Assembly (NCBI GenBank): GCA_030789695.1
Contig: CM061136.1
Span: 131,726,648-131,790,647, forward strand
Reading direction: 5' to 3'
Source of the DNA: Scilla litardierei
Taxonomy: Eukaryota > Streptophyta > Magnoliopsida > Asparagales > Asparagaceae
DNA: 64,000 nt
Position 1 is the first letter of the stretch, and every line of letters starts with the position of its first letter. The position numbers were made by a program, and so were the translations under genes. This document shows positions 35,767 through 44,230 of this stretch, one piece after another. The notes under the pieces are model-generated. The model was not told the origin of the DNA. It worked only from the letters and a program-made list of their open reading frames with translations, and ran no database searches.

Positions 35767-36612
35767 GATAAAGCTATTTGCAGGGATCGTGTAGTGAGTC
35801 TAGATATTAATGGAGAAAATGGGTTATCTACTCAACTTTCTCATTTTTCCATTTGGCTTGATTTTCATATGTCAATCTATCGTGATGGGGGATCTTGGAG
35901 TCTTAAAAGCAGCTATCAAAGGTTGCTCCAATGGTGAATCAATAGGTTGTTTATTTTGACACCAATCACGACTTGGCTCTTAGTGTAGGCCGTTAGCCTC
36001 CTATCTCCTGCTTGCAAGCTCTGCCACTTAATAAATTAGAGGATCAGTCGTCCATACCTTCAAAACTATCAAAGCAGTAGGTATAACCATACAAGCTAGA
36101 AAATATACTTGTTGTGTTTATAATATAATCTCGTAGCTGCCTTTACTAAACTCTTAGGATATAACAACAGAATAGCCTATGCCTAACAATAAGGTGATGA
36201 ACGCAAACAAAGACAACCTACCAATAGACAACGTAAAATAATGATGTATAGACCACCTTGTAATAATGGCCAAACCAATCGAATCACAAATAATAACTAT
36301 GCAAAAATAGTCAGTTGTTTGACTAATGGCCAAATTAGTAGATAATGGTATGGTGACCCATACCAATTCAGACAAAGTACTTTATGATAGCACAATTACT
36401 ACTCGCACATCGCAAATGATTAAACACCTGAATAAAACTCAATCCGTTAAGGGGTATTCATGTGATGCCAAAATGAAAATACATAAAGCAATTAGTAACG
36501 CACATGAATGAAGTACTTACTCATAATCCTAAGTATCCATGAAAGGAGAAGGATATACATAAGAATCGTAAAAACATTGGCAATACAAACTATAAGTTTG
36601 ATATGGTGCAGG
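35767..36612. other. Unassigned non-coding DNA
   Basis: No open frame with a recognisable domain and no direct repeats of note. Compare the short frames at 36154-36375, which I could not relate to a family. Confidence 0.5.
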
Positions 36613-36613
36613 C

Positions 36614-37054
36614 TGTGAAAGTTAGCTCGATTTGAGGCACTAAGGAAGATGGAGATGTTCAGGTGAGTAGTCGTGCATGGCTAGCTTGTCTATGCCTTGG
36701 GTTCCAAGTATTTGGCTCTACGTAGCCAGCTACTGGGACTCTGGGCCAAGCTAACCTCCTCAGGTCTAAGGATTAGTAGCTCAGAAGCTAAGTAGCCCTA
36801 TAGCTTGGCTTTCGATAGCTCGGAAGCGTGACAATTTGGTATCTCAGCGCCTCGATAGCTTGTGTTTCAGATAGCTTGGCGGCTCGGAGGTGCCGACCAC
36901 ATGATGCGGAATCCTTTTTGAGTTAGAGTTGTTCTTCAAGTAGAATTATGGTTGGATACGAATTGCTAAGAGTTCTATTTGGATTAGAGTTCCTTGCGCC
37001 CATGCCCTAGAGGCTATAAAAGGGGGCGCTTTGGGGAGGGTATGAGGGGACGAG
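36614..37054 (+). repeat. LTR-like U3 fragment interrupted by the Athila insertion
   Basis: Begins TGTGAAAGTTAGCTCG and ends with a TATA box TATAAAAG at 37015-37022. The flank beyond the Athila element (50128-50290) reads like the transcribed half, with AATAAAAG near 50266. A related stretch starts at 53577 (TGTGAAAGTTGGCTCG). It may be a solo LTR of another family; its ends are not proven. Confidence 0.35.
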
Positions 37055-37344
37055 TGATCACTCCGTGTTTTACACCTTTTTTCTGCATATTTGCATGCCA
37101 TTTAGATCGCTCAAATCACGTTTTTCATGATTTATCGACAATATTGCGATGCTTTTCACGATTTGTTGTTTTTGTCGTATTTCAAGAGATTTGGAGCGAT
37201 TTGGAGTGATCCCGAGATACGCCTACTCCAGAGTGTCACCGATGACTTCCCTGAGGGGTATTTTGCTATTGGAGAGGAGCGGAAGAAGAAAGAACGTCGT
37301 AGGAGCGACGAGGAGGCAAAAACAAGCTGTATGGGCATTTTTGG

Positions 37345-37735
37345 TGTCTCACTCGGCCGAGTGAAGGAGTCACTCGGCCGACCAGCGCGACCCCACTCGG
37401 CCGACCAGATCGGACACGCTTCATGTGTGCACTCGGCCGAGCATCAGAAGCCACATCGACCGAGTGACGGAACCCCGTCCGCCCGAGTGGCACTCAGACG
37501 ACGCCCATCAAAAAGAGCCAACTTATTGTTTTTCGTCTGCCTGAGCTTCAGAAGACCCACTCGGCCGAGTGGAAATTACCGACCGCCCGAGTGAAGAGAA
37601 GCCATCGGCCGAGTGACGACAACTCACTCGGCCGAGCGACGCCCGAAGTAAAGACCCCCAAGACCCCAGACTTACTGGAAATTCTCAGGGTTTCTTACTC
37701 GGCCGAGTGACTTTTGTCACTCGGCCGAGTGAGCC
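37345..37735. repeat. Cluster of CTCGGCCGAG palindromes in U3
   Basis: About a dozen full or partial copies of CACTCGGCCGAGTG or variants such as CCGCCCGAGTG, at irregular spacing, ending about 80 bp before the TATA-like box. It is repeated at 48504-48890 in the 3' LTR. Confidence 0.9.
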
Positions 37736-37815
37736 GTGCTGCCTGTAGCGTAAATTGCGATTTTCAGGCTGCGCAGGGGCATTTTGGTCACGATTTTTTG
37801 GGCAGTTTTGGGGGG

Positions 37816-37822
37816 TATTTAA
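37816..37822 (+). promoter_or_regulatory. TATA-like box of the Athila LTR
   Basis: TATTTAA between G- and C-rich blocks. In the related solo LTR the same place holds a better TATATAAGG (54875-54883). In the 3' LTR it reads TATTTGA. Confidence 0.4.
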
Positions 37823-38212
37823 CCCCAGTTTTTAACCTAGGTTAGAGAGCTTTTCACTTTGCTTTTGGCAGCTTTTTAGATTAAACTTTTTAGCTTTTGA
37901 TTCTTGTGATTGGAGAGGAGAGAAAAGTTTATTTTTGTTGGATTCTTGGAGAACTCTATTGGTTTGTCTCCCTCTCCATTAAAAATCTCATTTTTATTGC
38001 TTATTTGAATATTGTGATGAATTCTATGATTATTTCAATTGATTATTCTTGAATTTGTGATATGATTTGAGTAGTCCTAACGTCTTGGGGCGTGGGGATG
38101 AACCCTACGAGCCCAATTTCTGATTTGTGATGATTTGGTAGAAATATTGCTAGAATTGCTATTAGGGTTAGTTTGGGATCGATATAATACGGATAGCTAG
38201 GAGTTCATACCG

Positions 38213-38555
38213 ATTGGGATTTGCAAGAGATTGGATCCCAATTTGATAGGAAACCCTAGAAATCCGAATTGGGTTGAAATTGAGTTTCCGTAGTATCGGT
38301 TTGCAAGAGATTGGACCGATACTAGGGTTCTCGGTTGCAATTCCATGCCGATACCTGTTTGCAAGAGATTGGACGGGTAGGAACTATCCCAATCTAGGTC
38401 GTGGCCCGAGTTTACACGAGAGTGGGCTCGGGACGCGATTGAACGATGATGTTGATCCTAATGCTAGCTTGCCTAGGCTATGGTTTGCAAGAGATTGGAC
38501 CCAAACCTAGGATAGCTATAGACCGGCAACCGCGCGAGAGCGTGAGCTAGGTTTC
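38213..38555 (+). other. Row of constant-loop hairpins in the Athila LTR leader
   Basis: Five stem-loops share the loop TTGCAAGAGATTGG (or TTACACGAGAGTGG) but have different stems: ATTGGGAT/ATCCCAAT (38213-38242), TAGTATCGGT/ACCGATACTA (38291-38324), TACCTGT/ACGGGTA (38352-38379), CCCGAGT/GCTCGGG (38405-38432), and a weaker one around 38472-38511. A sixth degenerate form is near 38527-38555. The 3' LTR repeats them at 49372-49700, and the solo LTR has counterparts at 55245-55590. Confidence 0.85.
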
Positions 38556-38883
38556 ACATTCAGTTGCAACTAGTTCATCTGAAATTCTACCCTAGCAATT
38601 TTGATACCAATGAATCACATTGACGGGATACGGTGAGTAGCGGGGATTCCCCATTCCCTAGGCGTCTTTATTTGATTTGATATCCCCATACTTTGTCTGA
38701 CGATTGTGACAGGATCGCCAAAGGCAAATTCCCTCTTTTCTGTTCTCATAGCCAGGTTGTCTGGAGAAAGCACTGTCATTCGTCCTCCATGTGTTCGATA
38801 ACCCGCTCGTCGCTACACCGTGCGCTTGCGGTAAAACTACACGGTCGCTCTTTTGGGTGTACGCCCGGGCGCGATCAAGTTTT

Positions 38884-38900
38884 TGGCGCCATTGCCGGGG
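38884..38900 (+). other. Former primer-binding site inside the LTR
   Basis: GATCAAGTTTTTGGCGCC occurs twice, 86 bp apart: here and at the true LTR/primer junction (38959). This inner copy still matches the Asp-tRNA complement well (one mismatch here, none at 50043-50059 in the 3' LTR). Confidence 0.8.
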
Positions 38901-38969
38901 ATTTATCTCCGTGCATTTGCGCCATACTAGGTTGTGCTCTAGGGTTGCATTTTGGGCCGATCAAGTTTT

Positions 38970-38986
38970 TGGCGCCGTTGCCGCGG
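38970..38986 (+). promoter_or_regulatory. Primer-binding site of Athila (Asp-tRNA type)
   Basis: TGGCGCCGTTGCC matches the 3' end of plant tRNA-Asp over 13 bases, then diverges (GCGG where GGGG is expected). It follows the LTR after six bases. Confidence 0.8.
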
Positions 38987-39128
38987 AGGCCATTTTGACG
39001 GTGTTCGGCATCGACCACCCGGTTATTTTTCCTTCTTTCTTTACTTTCTTCTATATCCTGTTCTAACTCAGTTTGCAGCCCTATTTGCATACTCTCCCCG
39101 TATTTTGCATAAGATCTTAACAGGTAGA

Positions 39129-42100
39129 ATGGAGGATGCAAAGTCAACAACGGAACTCAGTCAGGGAGATTATGACTCCTTCACAGACCTCCTTCAGGAG
39201 CTCATCGATGAGGTCCACGCTACCGGAGCTTTTGCTATCGATATCAGGGACCCCGACGAACAACTGTTTGTTAGTTTTGTGATGGATCAAGTCTCCCCGG
39301 ATGGGACTATCGGGGGCAATGTCAGAGTTGATGTGATAGACGACAAGTTATATTTCGAAGACGGTAGAACAAGTGTCGAAGAGCACTATACTCCCGAAGA
39401 GTCTTTCGAGCAAACCGATGTTCAGGGAGTTACACTCTATGACACTCACTCTTGCTTTTATGAATCGTCTGATGTGTTTCTTGATTCCAGGAATGAAACG
39501 GAGCAGAGTGAAGGTTTTGACGATGCTAGCACAGAATCAGAGAGCGCCTATTTCGATGCATCGTCCTCACTAAGTAGCGAGTCTGAGTCTTCGCATGAGA
39601 GCATGCCACTTGAACATGAGCTAAACTCGGATGACAAGGAAGAAGCCAAACTCATGCGAGCTGATGAAGTAGAAGGAGCGGCACCTCTTGAGGTAGAACT
39701 TAAACAATTACCACCGAATCTAAGGTATGCCTTTTTGGGTAGTAAATTAACTTTTCCGGTGATAGTTAACTCCCACCTCACGCATGATCAACTCGAAAAA
39801 CTCCTTGACGTTCTTAGGAGCCACAAAGATGTCCTTGGCTACACTATCTCCGATCTAAAAGGGATAAGCCCCAGGCTTTGCACACATAGGATTCATTTGG
39901 AGGATACCGACGCTACCTCCATAGAGCCTCAAAGGCGGTTAAACCCAAACATGAAAGAGGTGGTTAAAAAGGAAATTCTAAAATTGCTTGATGCCGGTAT
40001 TATTTATCCTATCTCTGACAGTAGATGGGTTAGCCCCGTTCACGTCGTCCCCAAGAAAGGGGGGATGACAGTTATAAAAATTGATAAAGGAGAGCCCATC
40101 TCTACGCGCACCGTCACGGGATGGCGAATGTGCATTGATTATAGGAAACTAAATAAAGCGACCCGAAAGGACCATTACCCATTGCCCTTCATAGATCAAA
40201 TGCTTGAACGCCTAGCTAAACATAAATACTTTTGTTATTTAGATGGGTATTCGGGGTTCTTCCAAATCCCTTTGCACGAAGATGACCAAGAAAAGACCAC
40301 TTTTACATGTCCCTATGGTACCTATGCCTACCGTAGGATGCCGTTTGGTCTTTGTAATGCTCACGCCACCTTTCAGAGGTGTATGACATCCATATTTTCC
40401 GATTACATTGAAAATATCATGGAAGTTTTTATGGACGATTTTTCGGTTTATGGAAGTGAGTTTGACTCTTGTTTGGCCAATCTCACTAAAGTTCTTAAAA
40501 GGTGCCAACAAAACAATCTCACTCTAAATTGGGAGAAGTGTCACTTCATGGTCACGGAAGGTATAGTTCTCGGGCACCTTGTCTCCTCGAGAGGAATTGA
40601 GGTAGATAAAGTAAAGATTGAGGTAATCGAGAAACTCCATCCTCCTATTAATGTCAAGGGCATTAGAGGCTTTCTTGGTCATGCGGGGTTTTACCGCCGC
40701 TTCATCAAGGATTTCGCCTCGATTGCCCGACCGCTTACTTCCTTGCTCGCTAAAGATACTCCTTTTATTTTTTCAGGGGAATGCTTGCAAGCCTTCAATA
40801 CCTTGAAGGAAGCACTAGTGTCCGCGCCCATCATACAACCACCGGATTGGAGCCTTCCCTTTGAGCTAATGTGTGATGCTAGCGACCAAGCCATTGGAGC
40901 GGTATTGGGACAAAGGAAAGATAGGAAGCTTCATGCGATATTCTATGTGAGCAAGACATTGGATGACGCGCAGAAAAACTATACAACTACCGAGAAAGAG
41001 CTTCTAGCGGTCGTCTATTCCATCGAGAAGTTTCGCTCCTACCTCCTTGGTTCCAAGGTGATCGTCCACACCGACCATGCGGCGTTGAAGTATCTTTTAA
41101 ACACGAAGGAGGCCAAACCTCGGTTAATTAGTTGGATACTCTTGTTGCAAGAATTCGATTTGGAGATCAGAGACAAGAAATGTACGTACAATGTCGTGGT
41201 GGATCATTTGTCTAGGCTTATTCGTGATAAGGAGGATGAGAGTTTACCTATCGACGACACATTCGTGGATGAGAGGCTATATGCCATAAGGCCTAGAGAA
41301 GTACCTTGGTACGCGGACTTCGTCAACTACTTGGCTTGTGGAATTAAACCGCATGGGATGCCCACGCATCAAAAGAGGAGATTTTTGCATGAGGTCCGTA
41401 GCTATTTTTGGGAAGATACATACCTCTTCAAGATATGCAAAGATAGTGTTATTCGGAGGTGTGTTTCTAAAGAGGAGGCAACATCTATCATTTTGCATTG
41501 CCACGGTTTGCCATGCGGGGGACATCATGCCGCCTCTAAGACAACCGCTAAGATTTTGCAGAGCGGATTCTTCTGGCCAACAATGTTTAGAGACACCCAC
41601 GACTTTGTAAAGGGGTGCGATAGATGCCAACGGACCGGGAATATCTCCAAACGCAATGAGATGCCAATGAGGCCCATCCAAGAAATTGAGCTTTTTGATT
41701 GTTGGGGAGTGGACTTCATGGGACCATTTCCGTCGAGCAATGGTAACAAATACATCCTATTGGTCGTTGACTACGTCTCTAAATGGGTGGAAGCGATCGC
41801 TACCCCTACCAATGATGCAAGGGTCGTCTCTAAGTTCTTCAAGCAGAATATCTTTCCACGCTTCGGAGTGCCTCGTACTTTAATAAGCGACGGGGGGAGC
41901 CATTTCATAGAAAACAAGTTTGAATCCATGCTAAAGAAGTACGGGGTAAACCATAGAGTTGGCATGGCGTATCACCCCCAAACAAGCGGCCAAGTGGAGG
42001 TCTCAAATAGAGAGATCAAGCAAATTCTTGAAAAGACCGTGGATCGATCAAGAAAGGATTGGTCAATGAAGTTAAACGATGCTATATGGGCGTATCGCAC

Positions 42101-43007
42101 GGCCTTTCGCACTCCCATCGGCACCACACCGTTCCGACTTGTTTATGGGAAAGCTTGCCACTTGCCGGTAGAGTTGGAACACCGCGCATATTGGGCCATC
42201 AAGACCCTTAATTATGATTACAAGAGTGCGGCGGTGAGGCGACTCTTGGACATCAACGAGCTTGATGAGATAAGGAGAGATGCCTACGAGAGCTCAAGAA
42301 TTTACAAAGAAAGGACCAAGATTCTCCACGATGCACGCATAACTGTTACAGACTTCAAAGTAGGAGACAAGGTCTTGCTATATAATTCCCGGCTCCGACT
42401 ATTTCCCGATAAGTTGAGGTCACGTTGGTCCGGACCTTTCACTATCAAGCACATACAACCGGGAGGAGCTTTCGAGTTGGAAAGCAAGGACGGAGCCACA
42501 TTCAAGGTAAACGGTCAGAGGCTCAAGCATTATTCCGAGGGAATCCCAATGGGAGAAATCAATAGAATATATCGACTTAAGGGACGGCCGGATGATCTTT
42601 CATACCTCCTTGACGAGGTTATTGAGGAGGCGATCCCCCATTCGATCGGCGCTCTATTCAAGGAAGATTTTGAGGAAGGGCCGGACTTAGGCCAAGAAGA
42701 TAAGATGGAGCATTCCCCCGACCTCTCCACCGAAGTTGATGAGGGCGATGCTGATGTCGCGAGGATACGAGAGCTCTGCAAGCTCTCAAAATTGAAGTCT
42801 CCGAAGAAAGCTCCGCCGATACGGAAATCGGTGTCACCGGTGAAGCCGAGGACCGGAGCAAGCACTAGCTTGGGGGAGCCACCCCCCAACACTACCCGAG
42901 ACGAGAGATCATCGAGGGAGAACACGCCGCCGCAACATCCGAATCAAAGCGTTCTCCCCGGAAAATTTGACGGGTGCATCTCATATGCACCCAATATCCC
43001 GCATTGA
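39129..43007 (+). CDS. Athila pol: RT-RNase H-integrase, about 1,292 residues, intact
   Basis: The ATG at 39129 ([10 protein letters not shown]) is preferred; the frame is open upstream to the LTR end without a better start. Residues 1-190 are very acidic and Ser/Glu-rich, without gag or a D-[ST]-G protease motif. Then come the pre-RT block ([18 protein letters not shown]), RT with [11 protein letters not shown] and EVFMDDF (FMDD near residue 435), RNase H ([19 protein letters not shown]), the integrase zinc finger ([17 protein letters not shown]), and the catalytic core with [16 protein letters not shown] and [11 protein letters not shown] supplying the D, D and E. The C-terminal part has [15 protein letters not shown]. 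All catalytic residues are present. It makes and integrates cDNA but would need gag and protease in trans. Confidence 0.92.
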   Translation: MEDAKSTTELSQGDYDSFTDLLQELIDEVHATGAFAIDIRDPDEQLFVSFVMDQVSPDGTIGGNVRVDVIDDKLYFEDGRTSVEEHYTPEESFEQTDVQGVTLYDTHSCFYESSDVFLDSRNETEQSEGFDDASTESESAYFDASSSLSSESESSHESMPLEHELNSDDKEEAKLMRADEVEGAAPLEVELKQLPPNLRYAFLGSKLTFPVIVNSHLTHDQLEKLLDVLRSHKDVLGYTISDLKGISPRLCTHRIHLEDTDATSIEPQRRLNPNMKEVVKKEILKLLDAGIIYPISDSRWVSPVHVVPKKGGMTVIKIDKGEPISTRTVTGWRMCIDYRKLNKATRKDHYPLPFIDQMLERLAKHKYFCYLDGYSGFFQIPLHEDDQEKTTFTCPYGTYAYRRMPFGLCNAHATFQRCMTSIFSDYIENIMEVFMDDFSVYGSEFDSCLANLTKVLKRCQQNNLTLNWEKCHFMVTEGIVLGHLVSSRGIEVDKVKIEVIEKLHPPINVKGIRGFLGHAGFYRRFIKDFASIARPLTSLLAKDTPFIFSGECLQAFNTLKEALVSAPIIQPPDWSLPFELMCDASDQAIGAVLGQRKDRKLHAIFYVSKTLDDAQKNYTTTEKELLAVVYSIEKFRSYLLGSKVIVHTDHAALKYLLNTKEAKPRLISWILLLQEFDLEIRDKKCTYNVVVDHLSRLIRDKEDESLPIDDTFVDERLYAIRPREVPWYADFVNYLACGIKPHGMPTHQKRRFLHEVRSYFWEDTYLFKICKDSVIRRCVSKEEATSIILHCHGLPCGGHHAASKTTAKILQSGFFWPTMFRDTHDFVKGCDRCQRTGNISKRNEMPMRPIQEIELFDCWGVDFMGPFPSSNGNKYILLVVDYVSKWVEAIATPTNDARVVSKFFKQNIFPRFGVPRTLISDGGSHFIENKFESMLKKYGVNHRVGMAYHPQTSGQVEVSNREIKQILEKTVDRSRKDWSMKLNDAIWAYRTAFRTPIGTTPFRLVYGKACHLPVELEHRAYWAIKTLNYDYKSAAVRRLLDINELDEIRRDAYESSRIYKERTKILHDARITVTDFKVGDKVLLYNSRLRLFPDKLRSRWSGPFTIKHIQPGGAFELESKDGATFKVNGQRLKHYSEGIPMGEINRIYRLKGRPDDLSYLLDEVIEEAIPHSIGALFKEDFEEGPDLGQEDKMEHSPDLSTEVDEGDADVARIRELCKLSKLKSPKKAPPIRKSVSPVKPRTGASTSLGEPPPNTTRDERSSRENTPPQHPNQSVLPGKFDGCISYAPNIPH

Positions 43008-43320
43008 GTTGAAAATCAAAGGGGGTCGAGCTCACGACCTTAAACGAGCGCTTGTCGGGAGGCAACCCGACGGTTATCGATTTATTTTTACTTTTCTTTT
43101 ATTTTTGTTTTAGAAATTATTAGTGTTTTGAGTCGTTTGCCCAAGAATTTCGTGATAACTGGTCCTATTTTTCTTTGACAGGAGAGGAGAACGAGGTACC
43201 TATCATTAGGAGGATGAACAAGGCGACGAGGAGCGCTATAGGAAGGCGCTCGATGCTTAGGAGGAAGATGAAATCGACTGGAGGAAGAAAAACAGAGTTT
43301 AGATCCCAAACGAAGCCAAA
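43008..43320 (+). other. Post-pol non-coding segment with hairpin
   Basis: Directly after pol lie GGTCG..CGACC (43024-43039) and a perfect hairpin GTCGGG-AGGCAA-CCCGAC (43054-43071). TTTTCTTTGACAG|GAG near 43171-43182 looks like a splice acceptor but no donor was identified. Confidence 0.5.
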
Positions 43321-43334
43321 CAGCAGAAAACAGG

Positions 43335-43695
43335 GTTCACTCGGCCGAGTATACTAGTCACTCGGCCGAGCACATAAGTTCGTCCGCCCGAGCGGCTCAC
43401 GAACGAGGAAATTCTGATGTACCCAAATCTCTGTTTCTTTTCTTGATTTCAGTTTAAATGTCACTCGGTCGAGTATATATCTTCACTCGGCCGAGTAAAA
43501 CTGATACGCTCCTAGGGCGAGTCTTGCCGAGTAGCTTGTGCCACTCGGCCGAATGGACTTATTCCACTCGGCCGAGGGTGGCAAGGTCACTCGGCCGAAG
43601 CGTAAGCGGGGAGGGATTTTTCAAAATATTTCCGTTACGTTCGCTCGGCCGAGCGACTTAGTCACTCGGCCGAGTCGTAACTTTTTCTATAAAAG
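43335..43695 (+). promoter_or_regulatory. Internal promoter: palindrome cluster plus TATA box
   Basis: About ten CTCGGCCGAG-type palindromes (43338-43677) precede TATAAAAG at 43688-43695. The arrangement copies that of the LTR U3 (palindromes, then TATA), here in front of the downstream ORF. Transcription from it is an inference. Confidence 0.5.
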
Positions 43696-43889
43696 GGGGA
43701 GCGGGGACGGCGCGTTTTTCGAAACGATCAAAACCCCAAAACGCCCGACCCCTCATTTCCCTCGGCCCCGACCCTCGCTCACTCACCCGACCACGCACCC
43801 CGCGCCGTGCTCGGCCGACCAACGTCGGCCGACCGCTCCTCCGCCTCGCCTGAGTCGCCGCCGACGACCACTTCACCGGCCGAGCTCCG

Positions 43890-44051
43890 GTAATGCTTTA
43901 TCGCCCAATTTTCTCCCCTTTTGCGTATTTTTCGATGATCCATGTGTCTAACGAACCCCAAACCCAAATTAAATTCAATTTCTATCTATTATACCCCTTA
44001 CCCCCTATACGTTTTGAATATTACACGCTAATCTCTTCGTTTGATGCGCAG
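43890..44051 (+). other. Candidate 5' UTR intron of the downstream Athila ORF
   Basis: CTCCG|GTAATGC at the donor and TGATGCGCAG|GTTAAATT at the acceptor, with a T-rich, AT-rich body in contrast to GC-rich flanks. It lies between the TATA box at 43688 and the ATG at 44231. Confidence 0.45.
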
Positions 44052-44230
44052 GTTAAATTGGGGAGCTTATGGGAGCCCAGGGGAGCTTCCGGGGATCGTT
44101 TTGGGCTACGTGGAGGCGTCGTCTTCGCACGCTTCCATTACTTTGCTCTCGCGGCGTGTCGCGGTATACACTTTTCTTTATTTTACGCACGCCGCATTTT
44201 TCACGTTTTTGGTGAGCACCTGGGGCCCAC

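Larger units (their letters stand above)
37055..38963 (+). repeat. 5' LTR of Athila (1,909 bp)
   Basis: Order inside the LTR: a palindrome cluster (37345-37735), a TATA-like TATTTAA (37816-37822), a leader with hairpins (38213-38555), a former primer site (38884-38900), and the end GGGCCGATCA. The 3' LTR has the same layout. Confidence 0.92.

Noticed and set aside
37345..37735. Palindromes read as intrinsic transcription terminators
   Set aside because: No T-run follows and the setting is a plant LTR upstream of a TATA box.
38213..38520. CRISPR-like array of a repeated 14-17 nt unit
   Set aside because: The 'spacers' are irregular in length, the unit is a hairpin loop, it lies inside an LTR with target duplications, and the DNA is plant nuclear.
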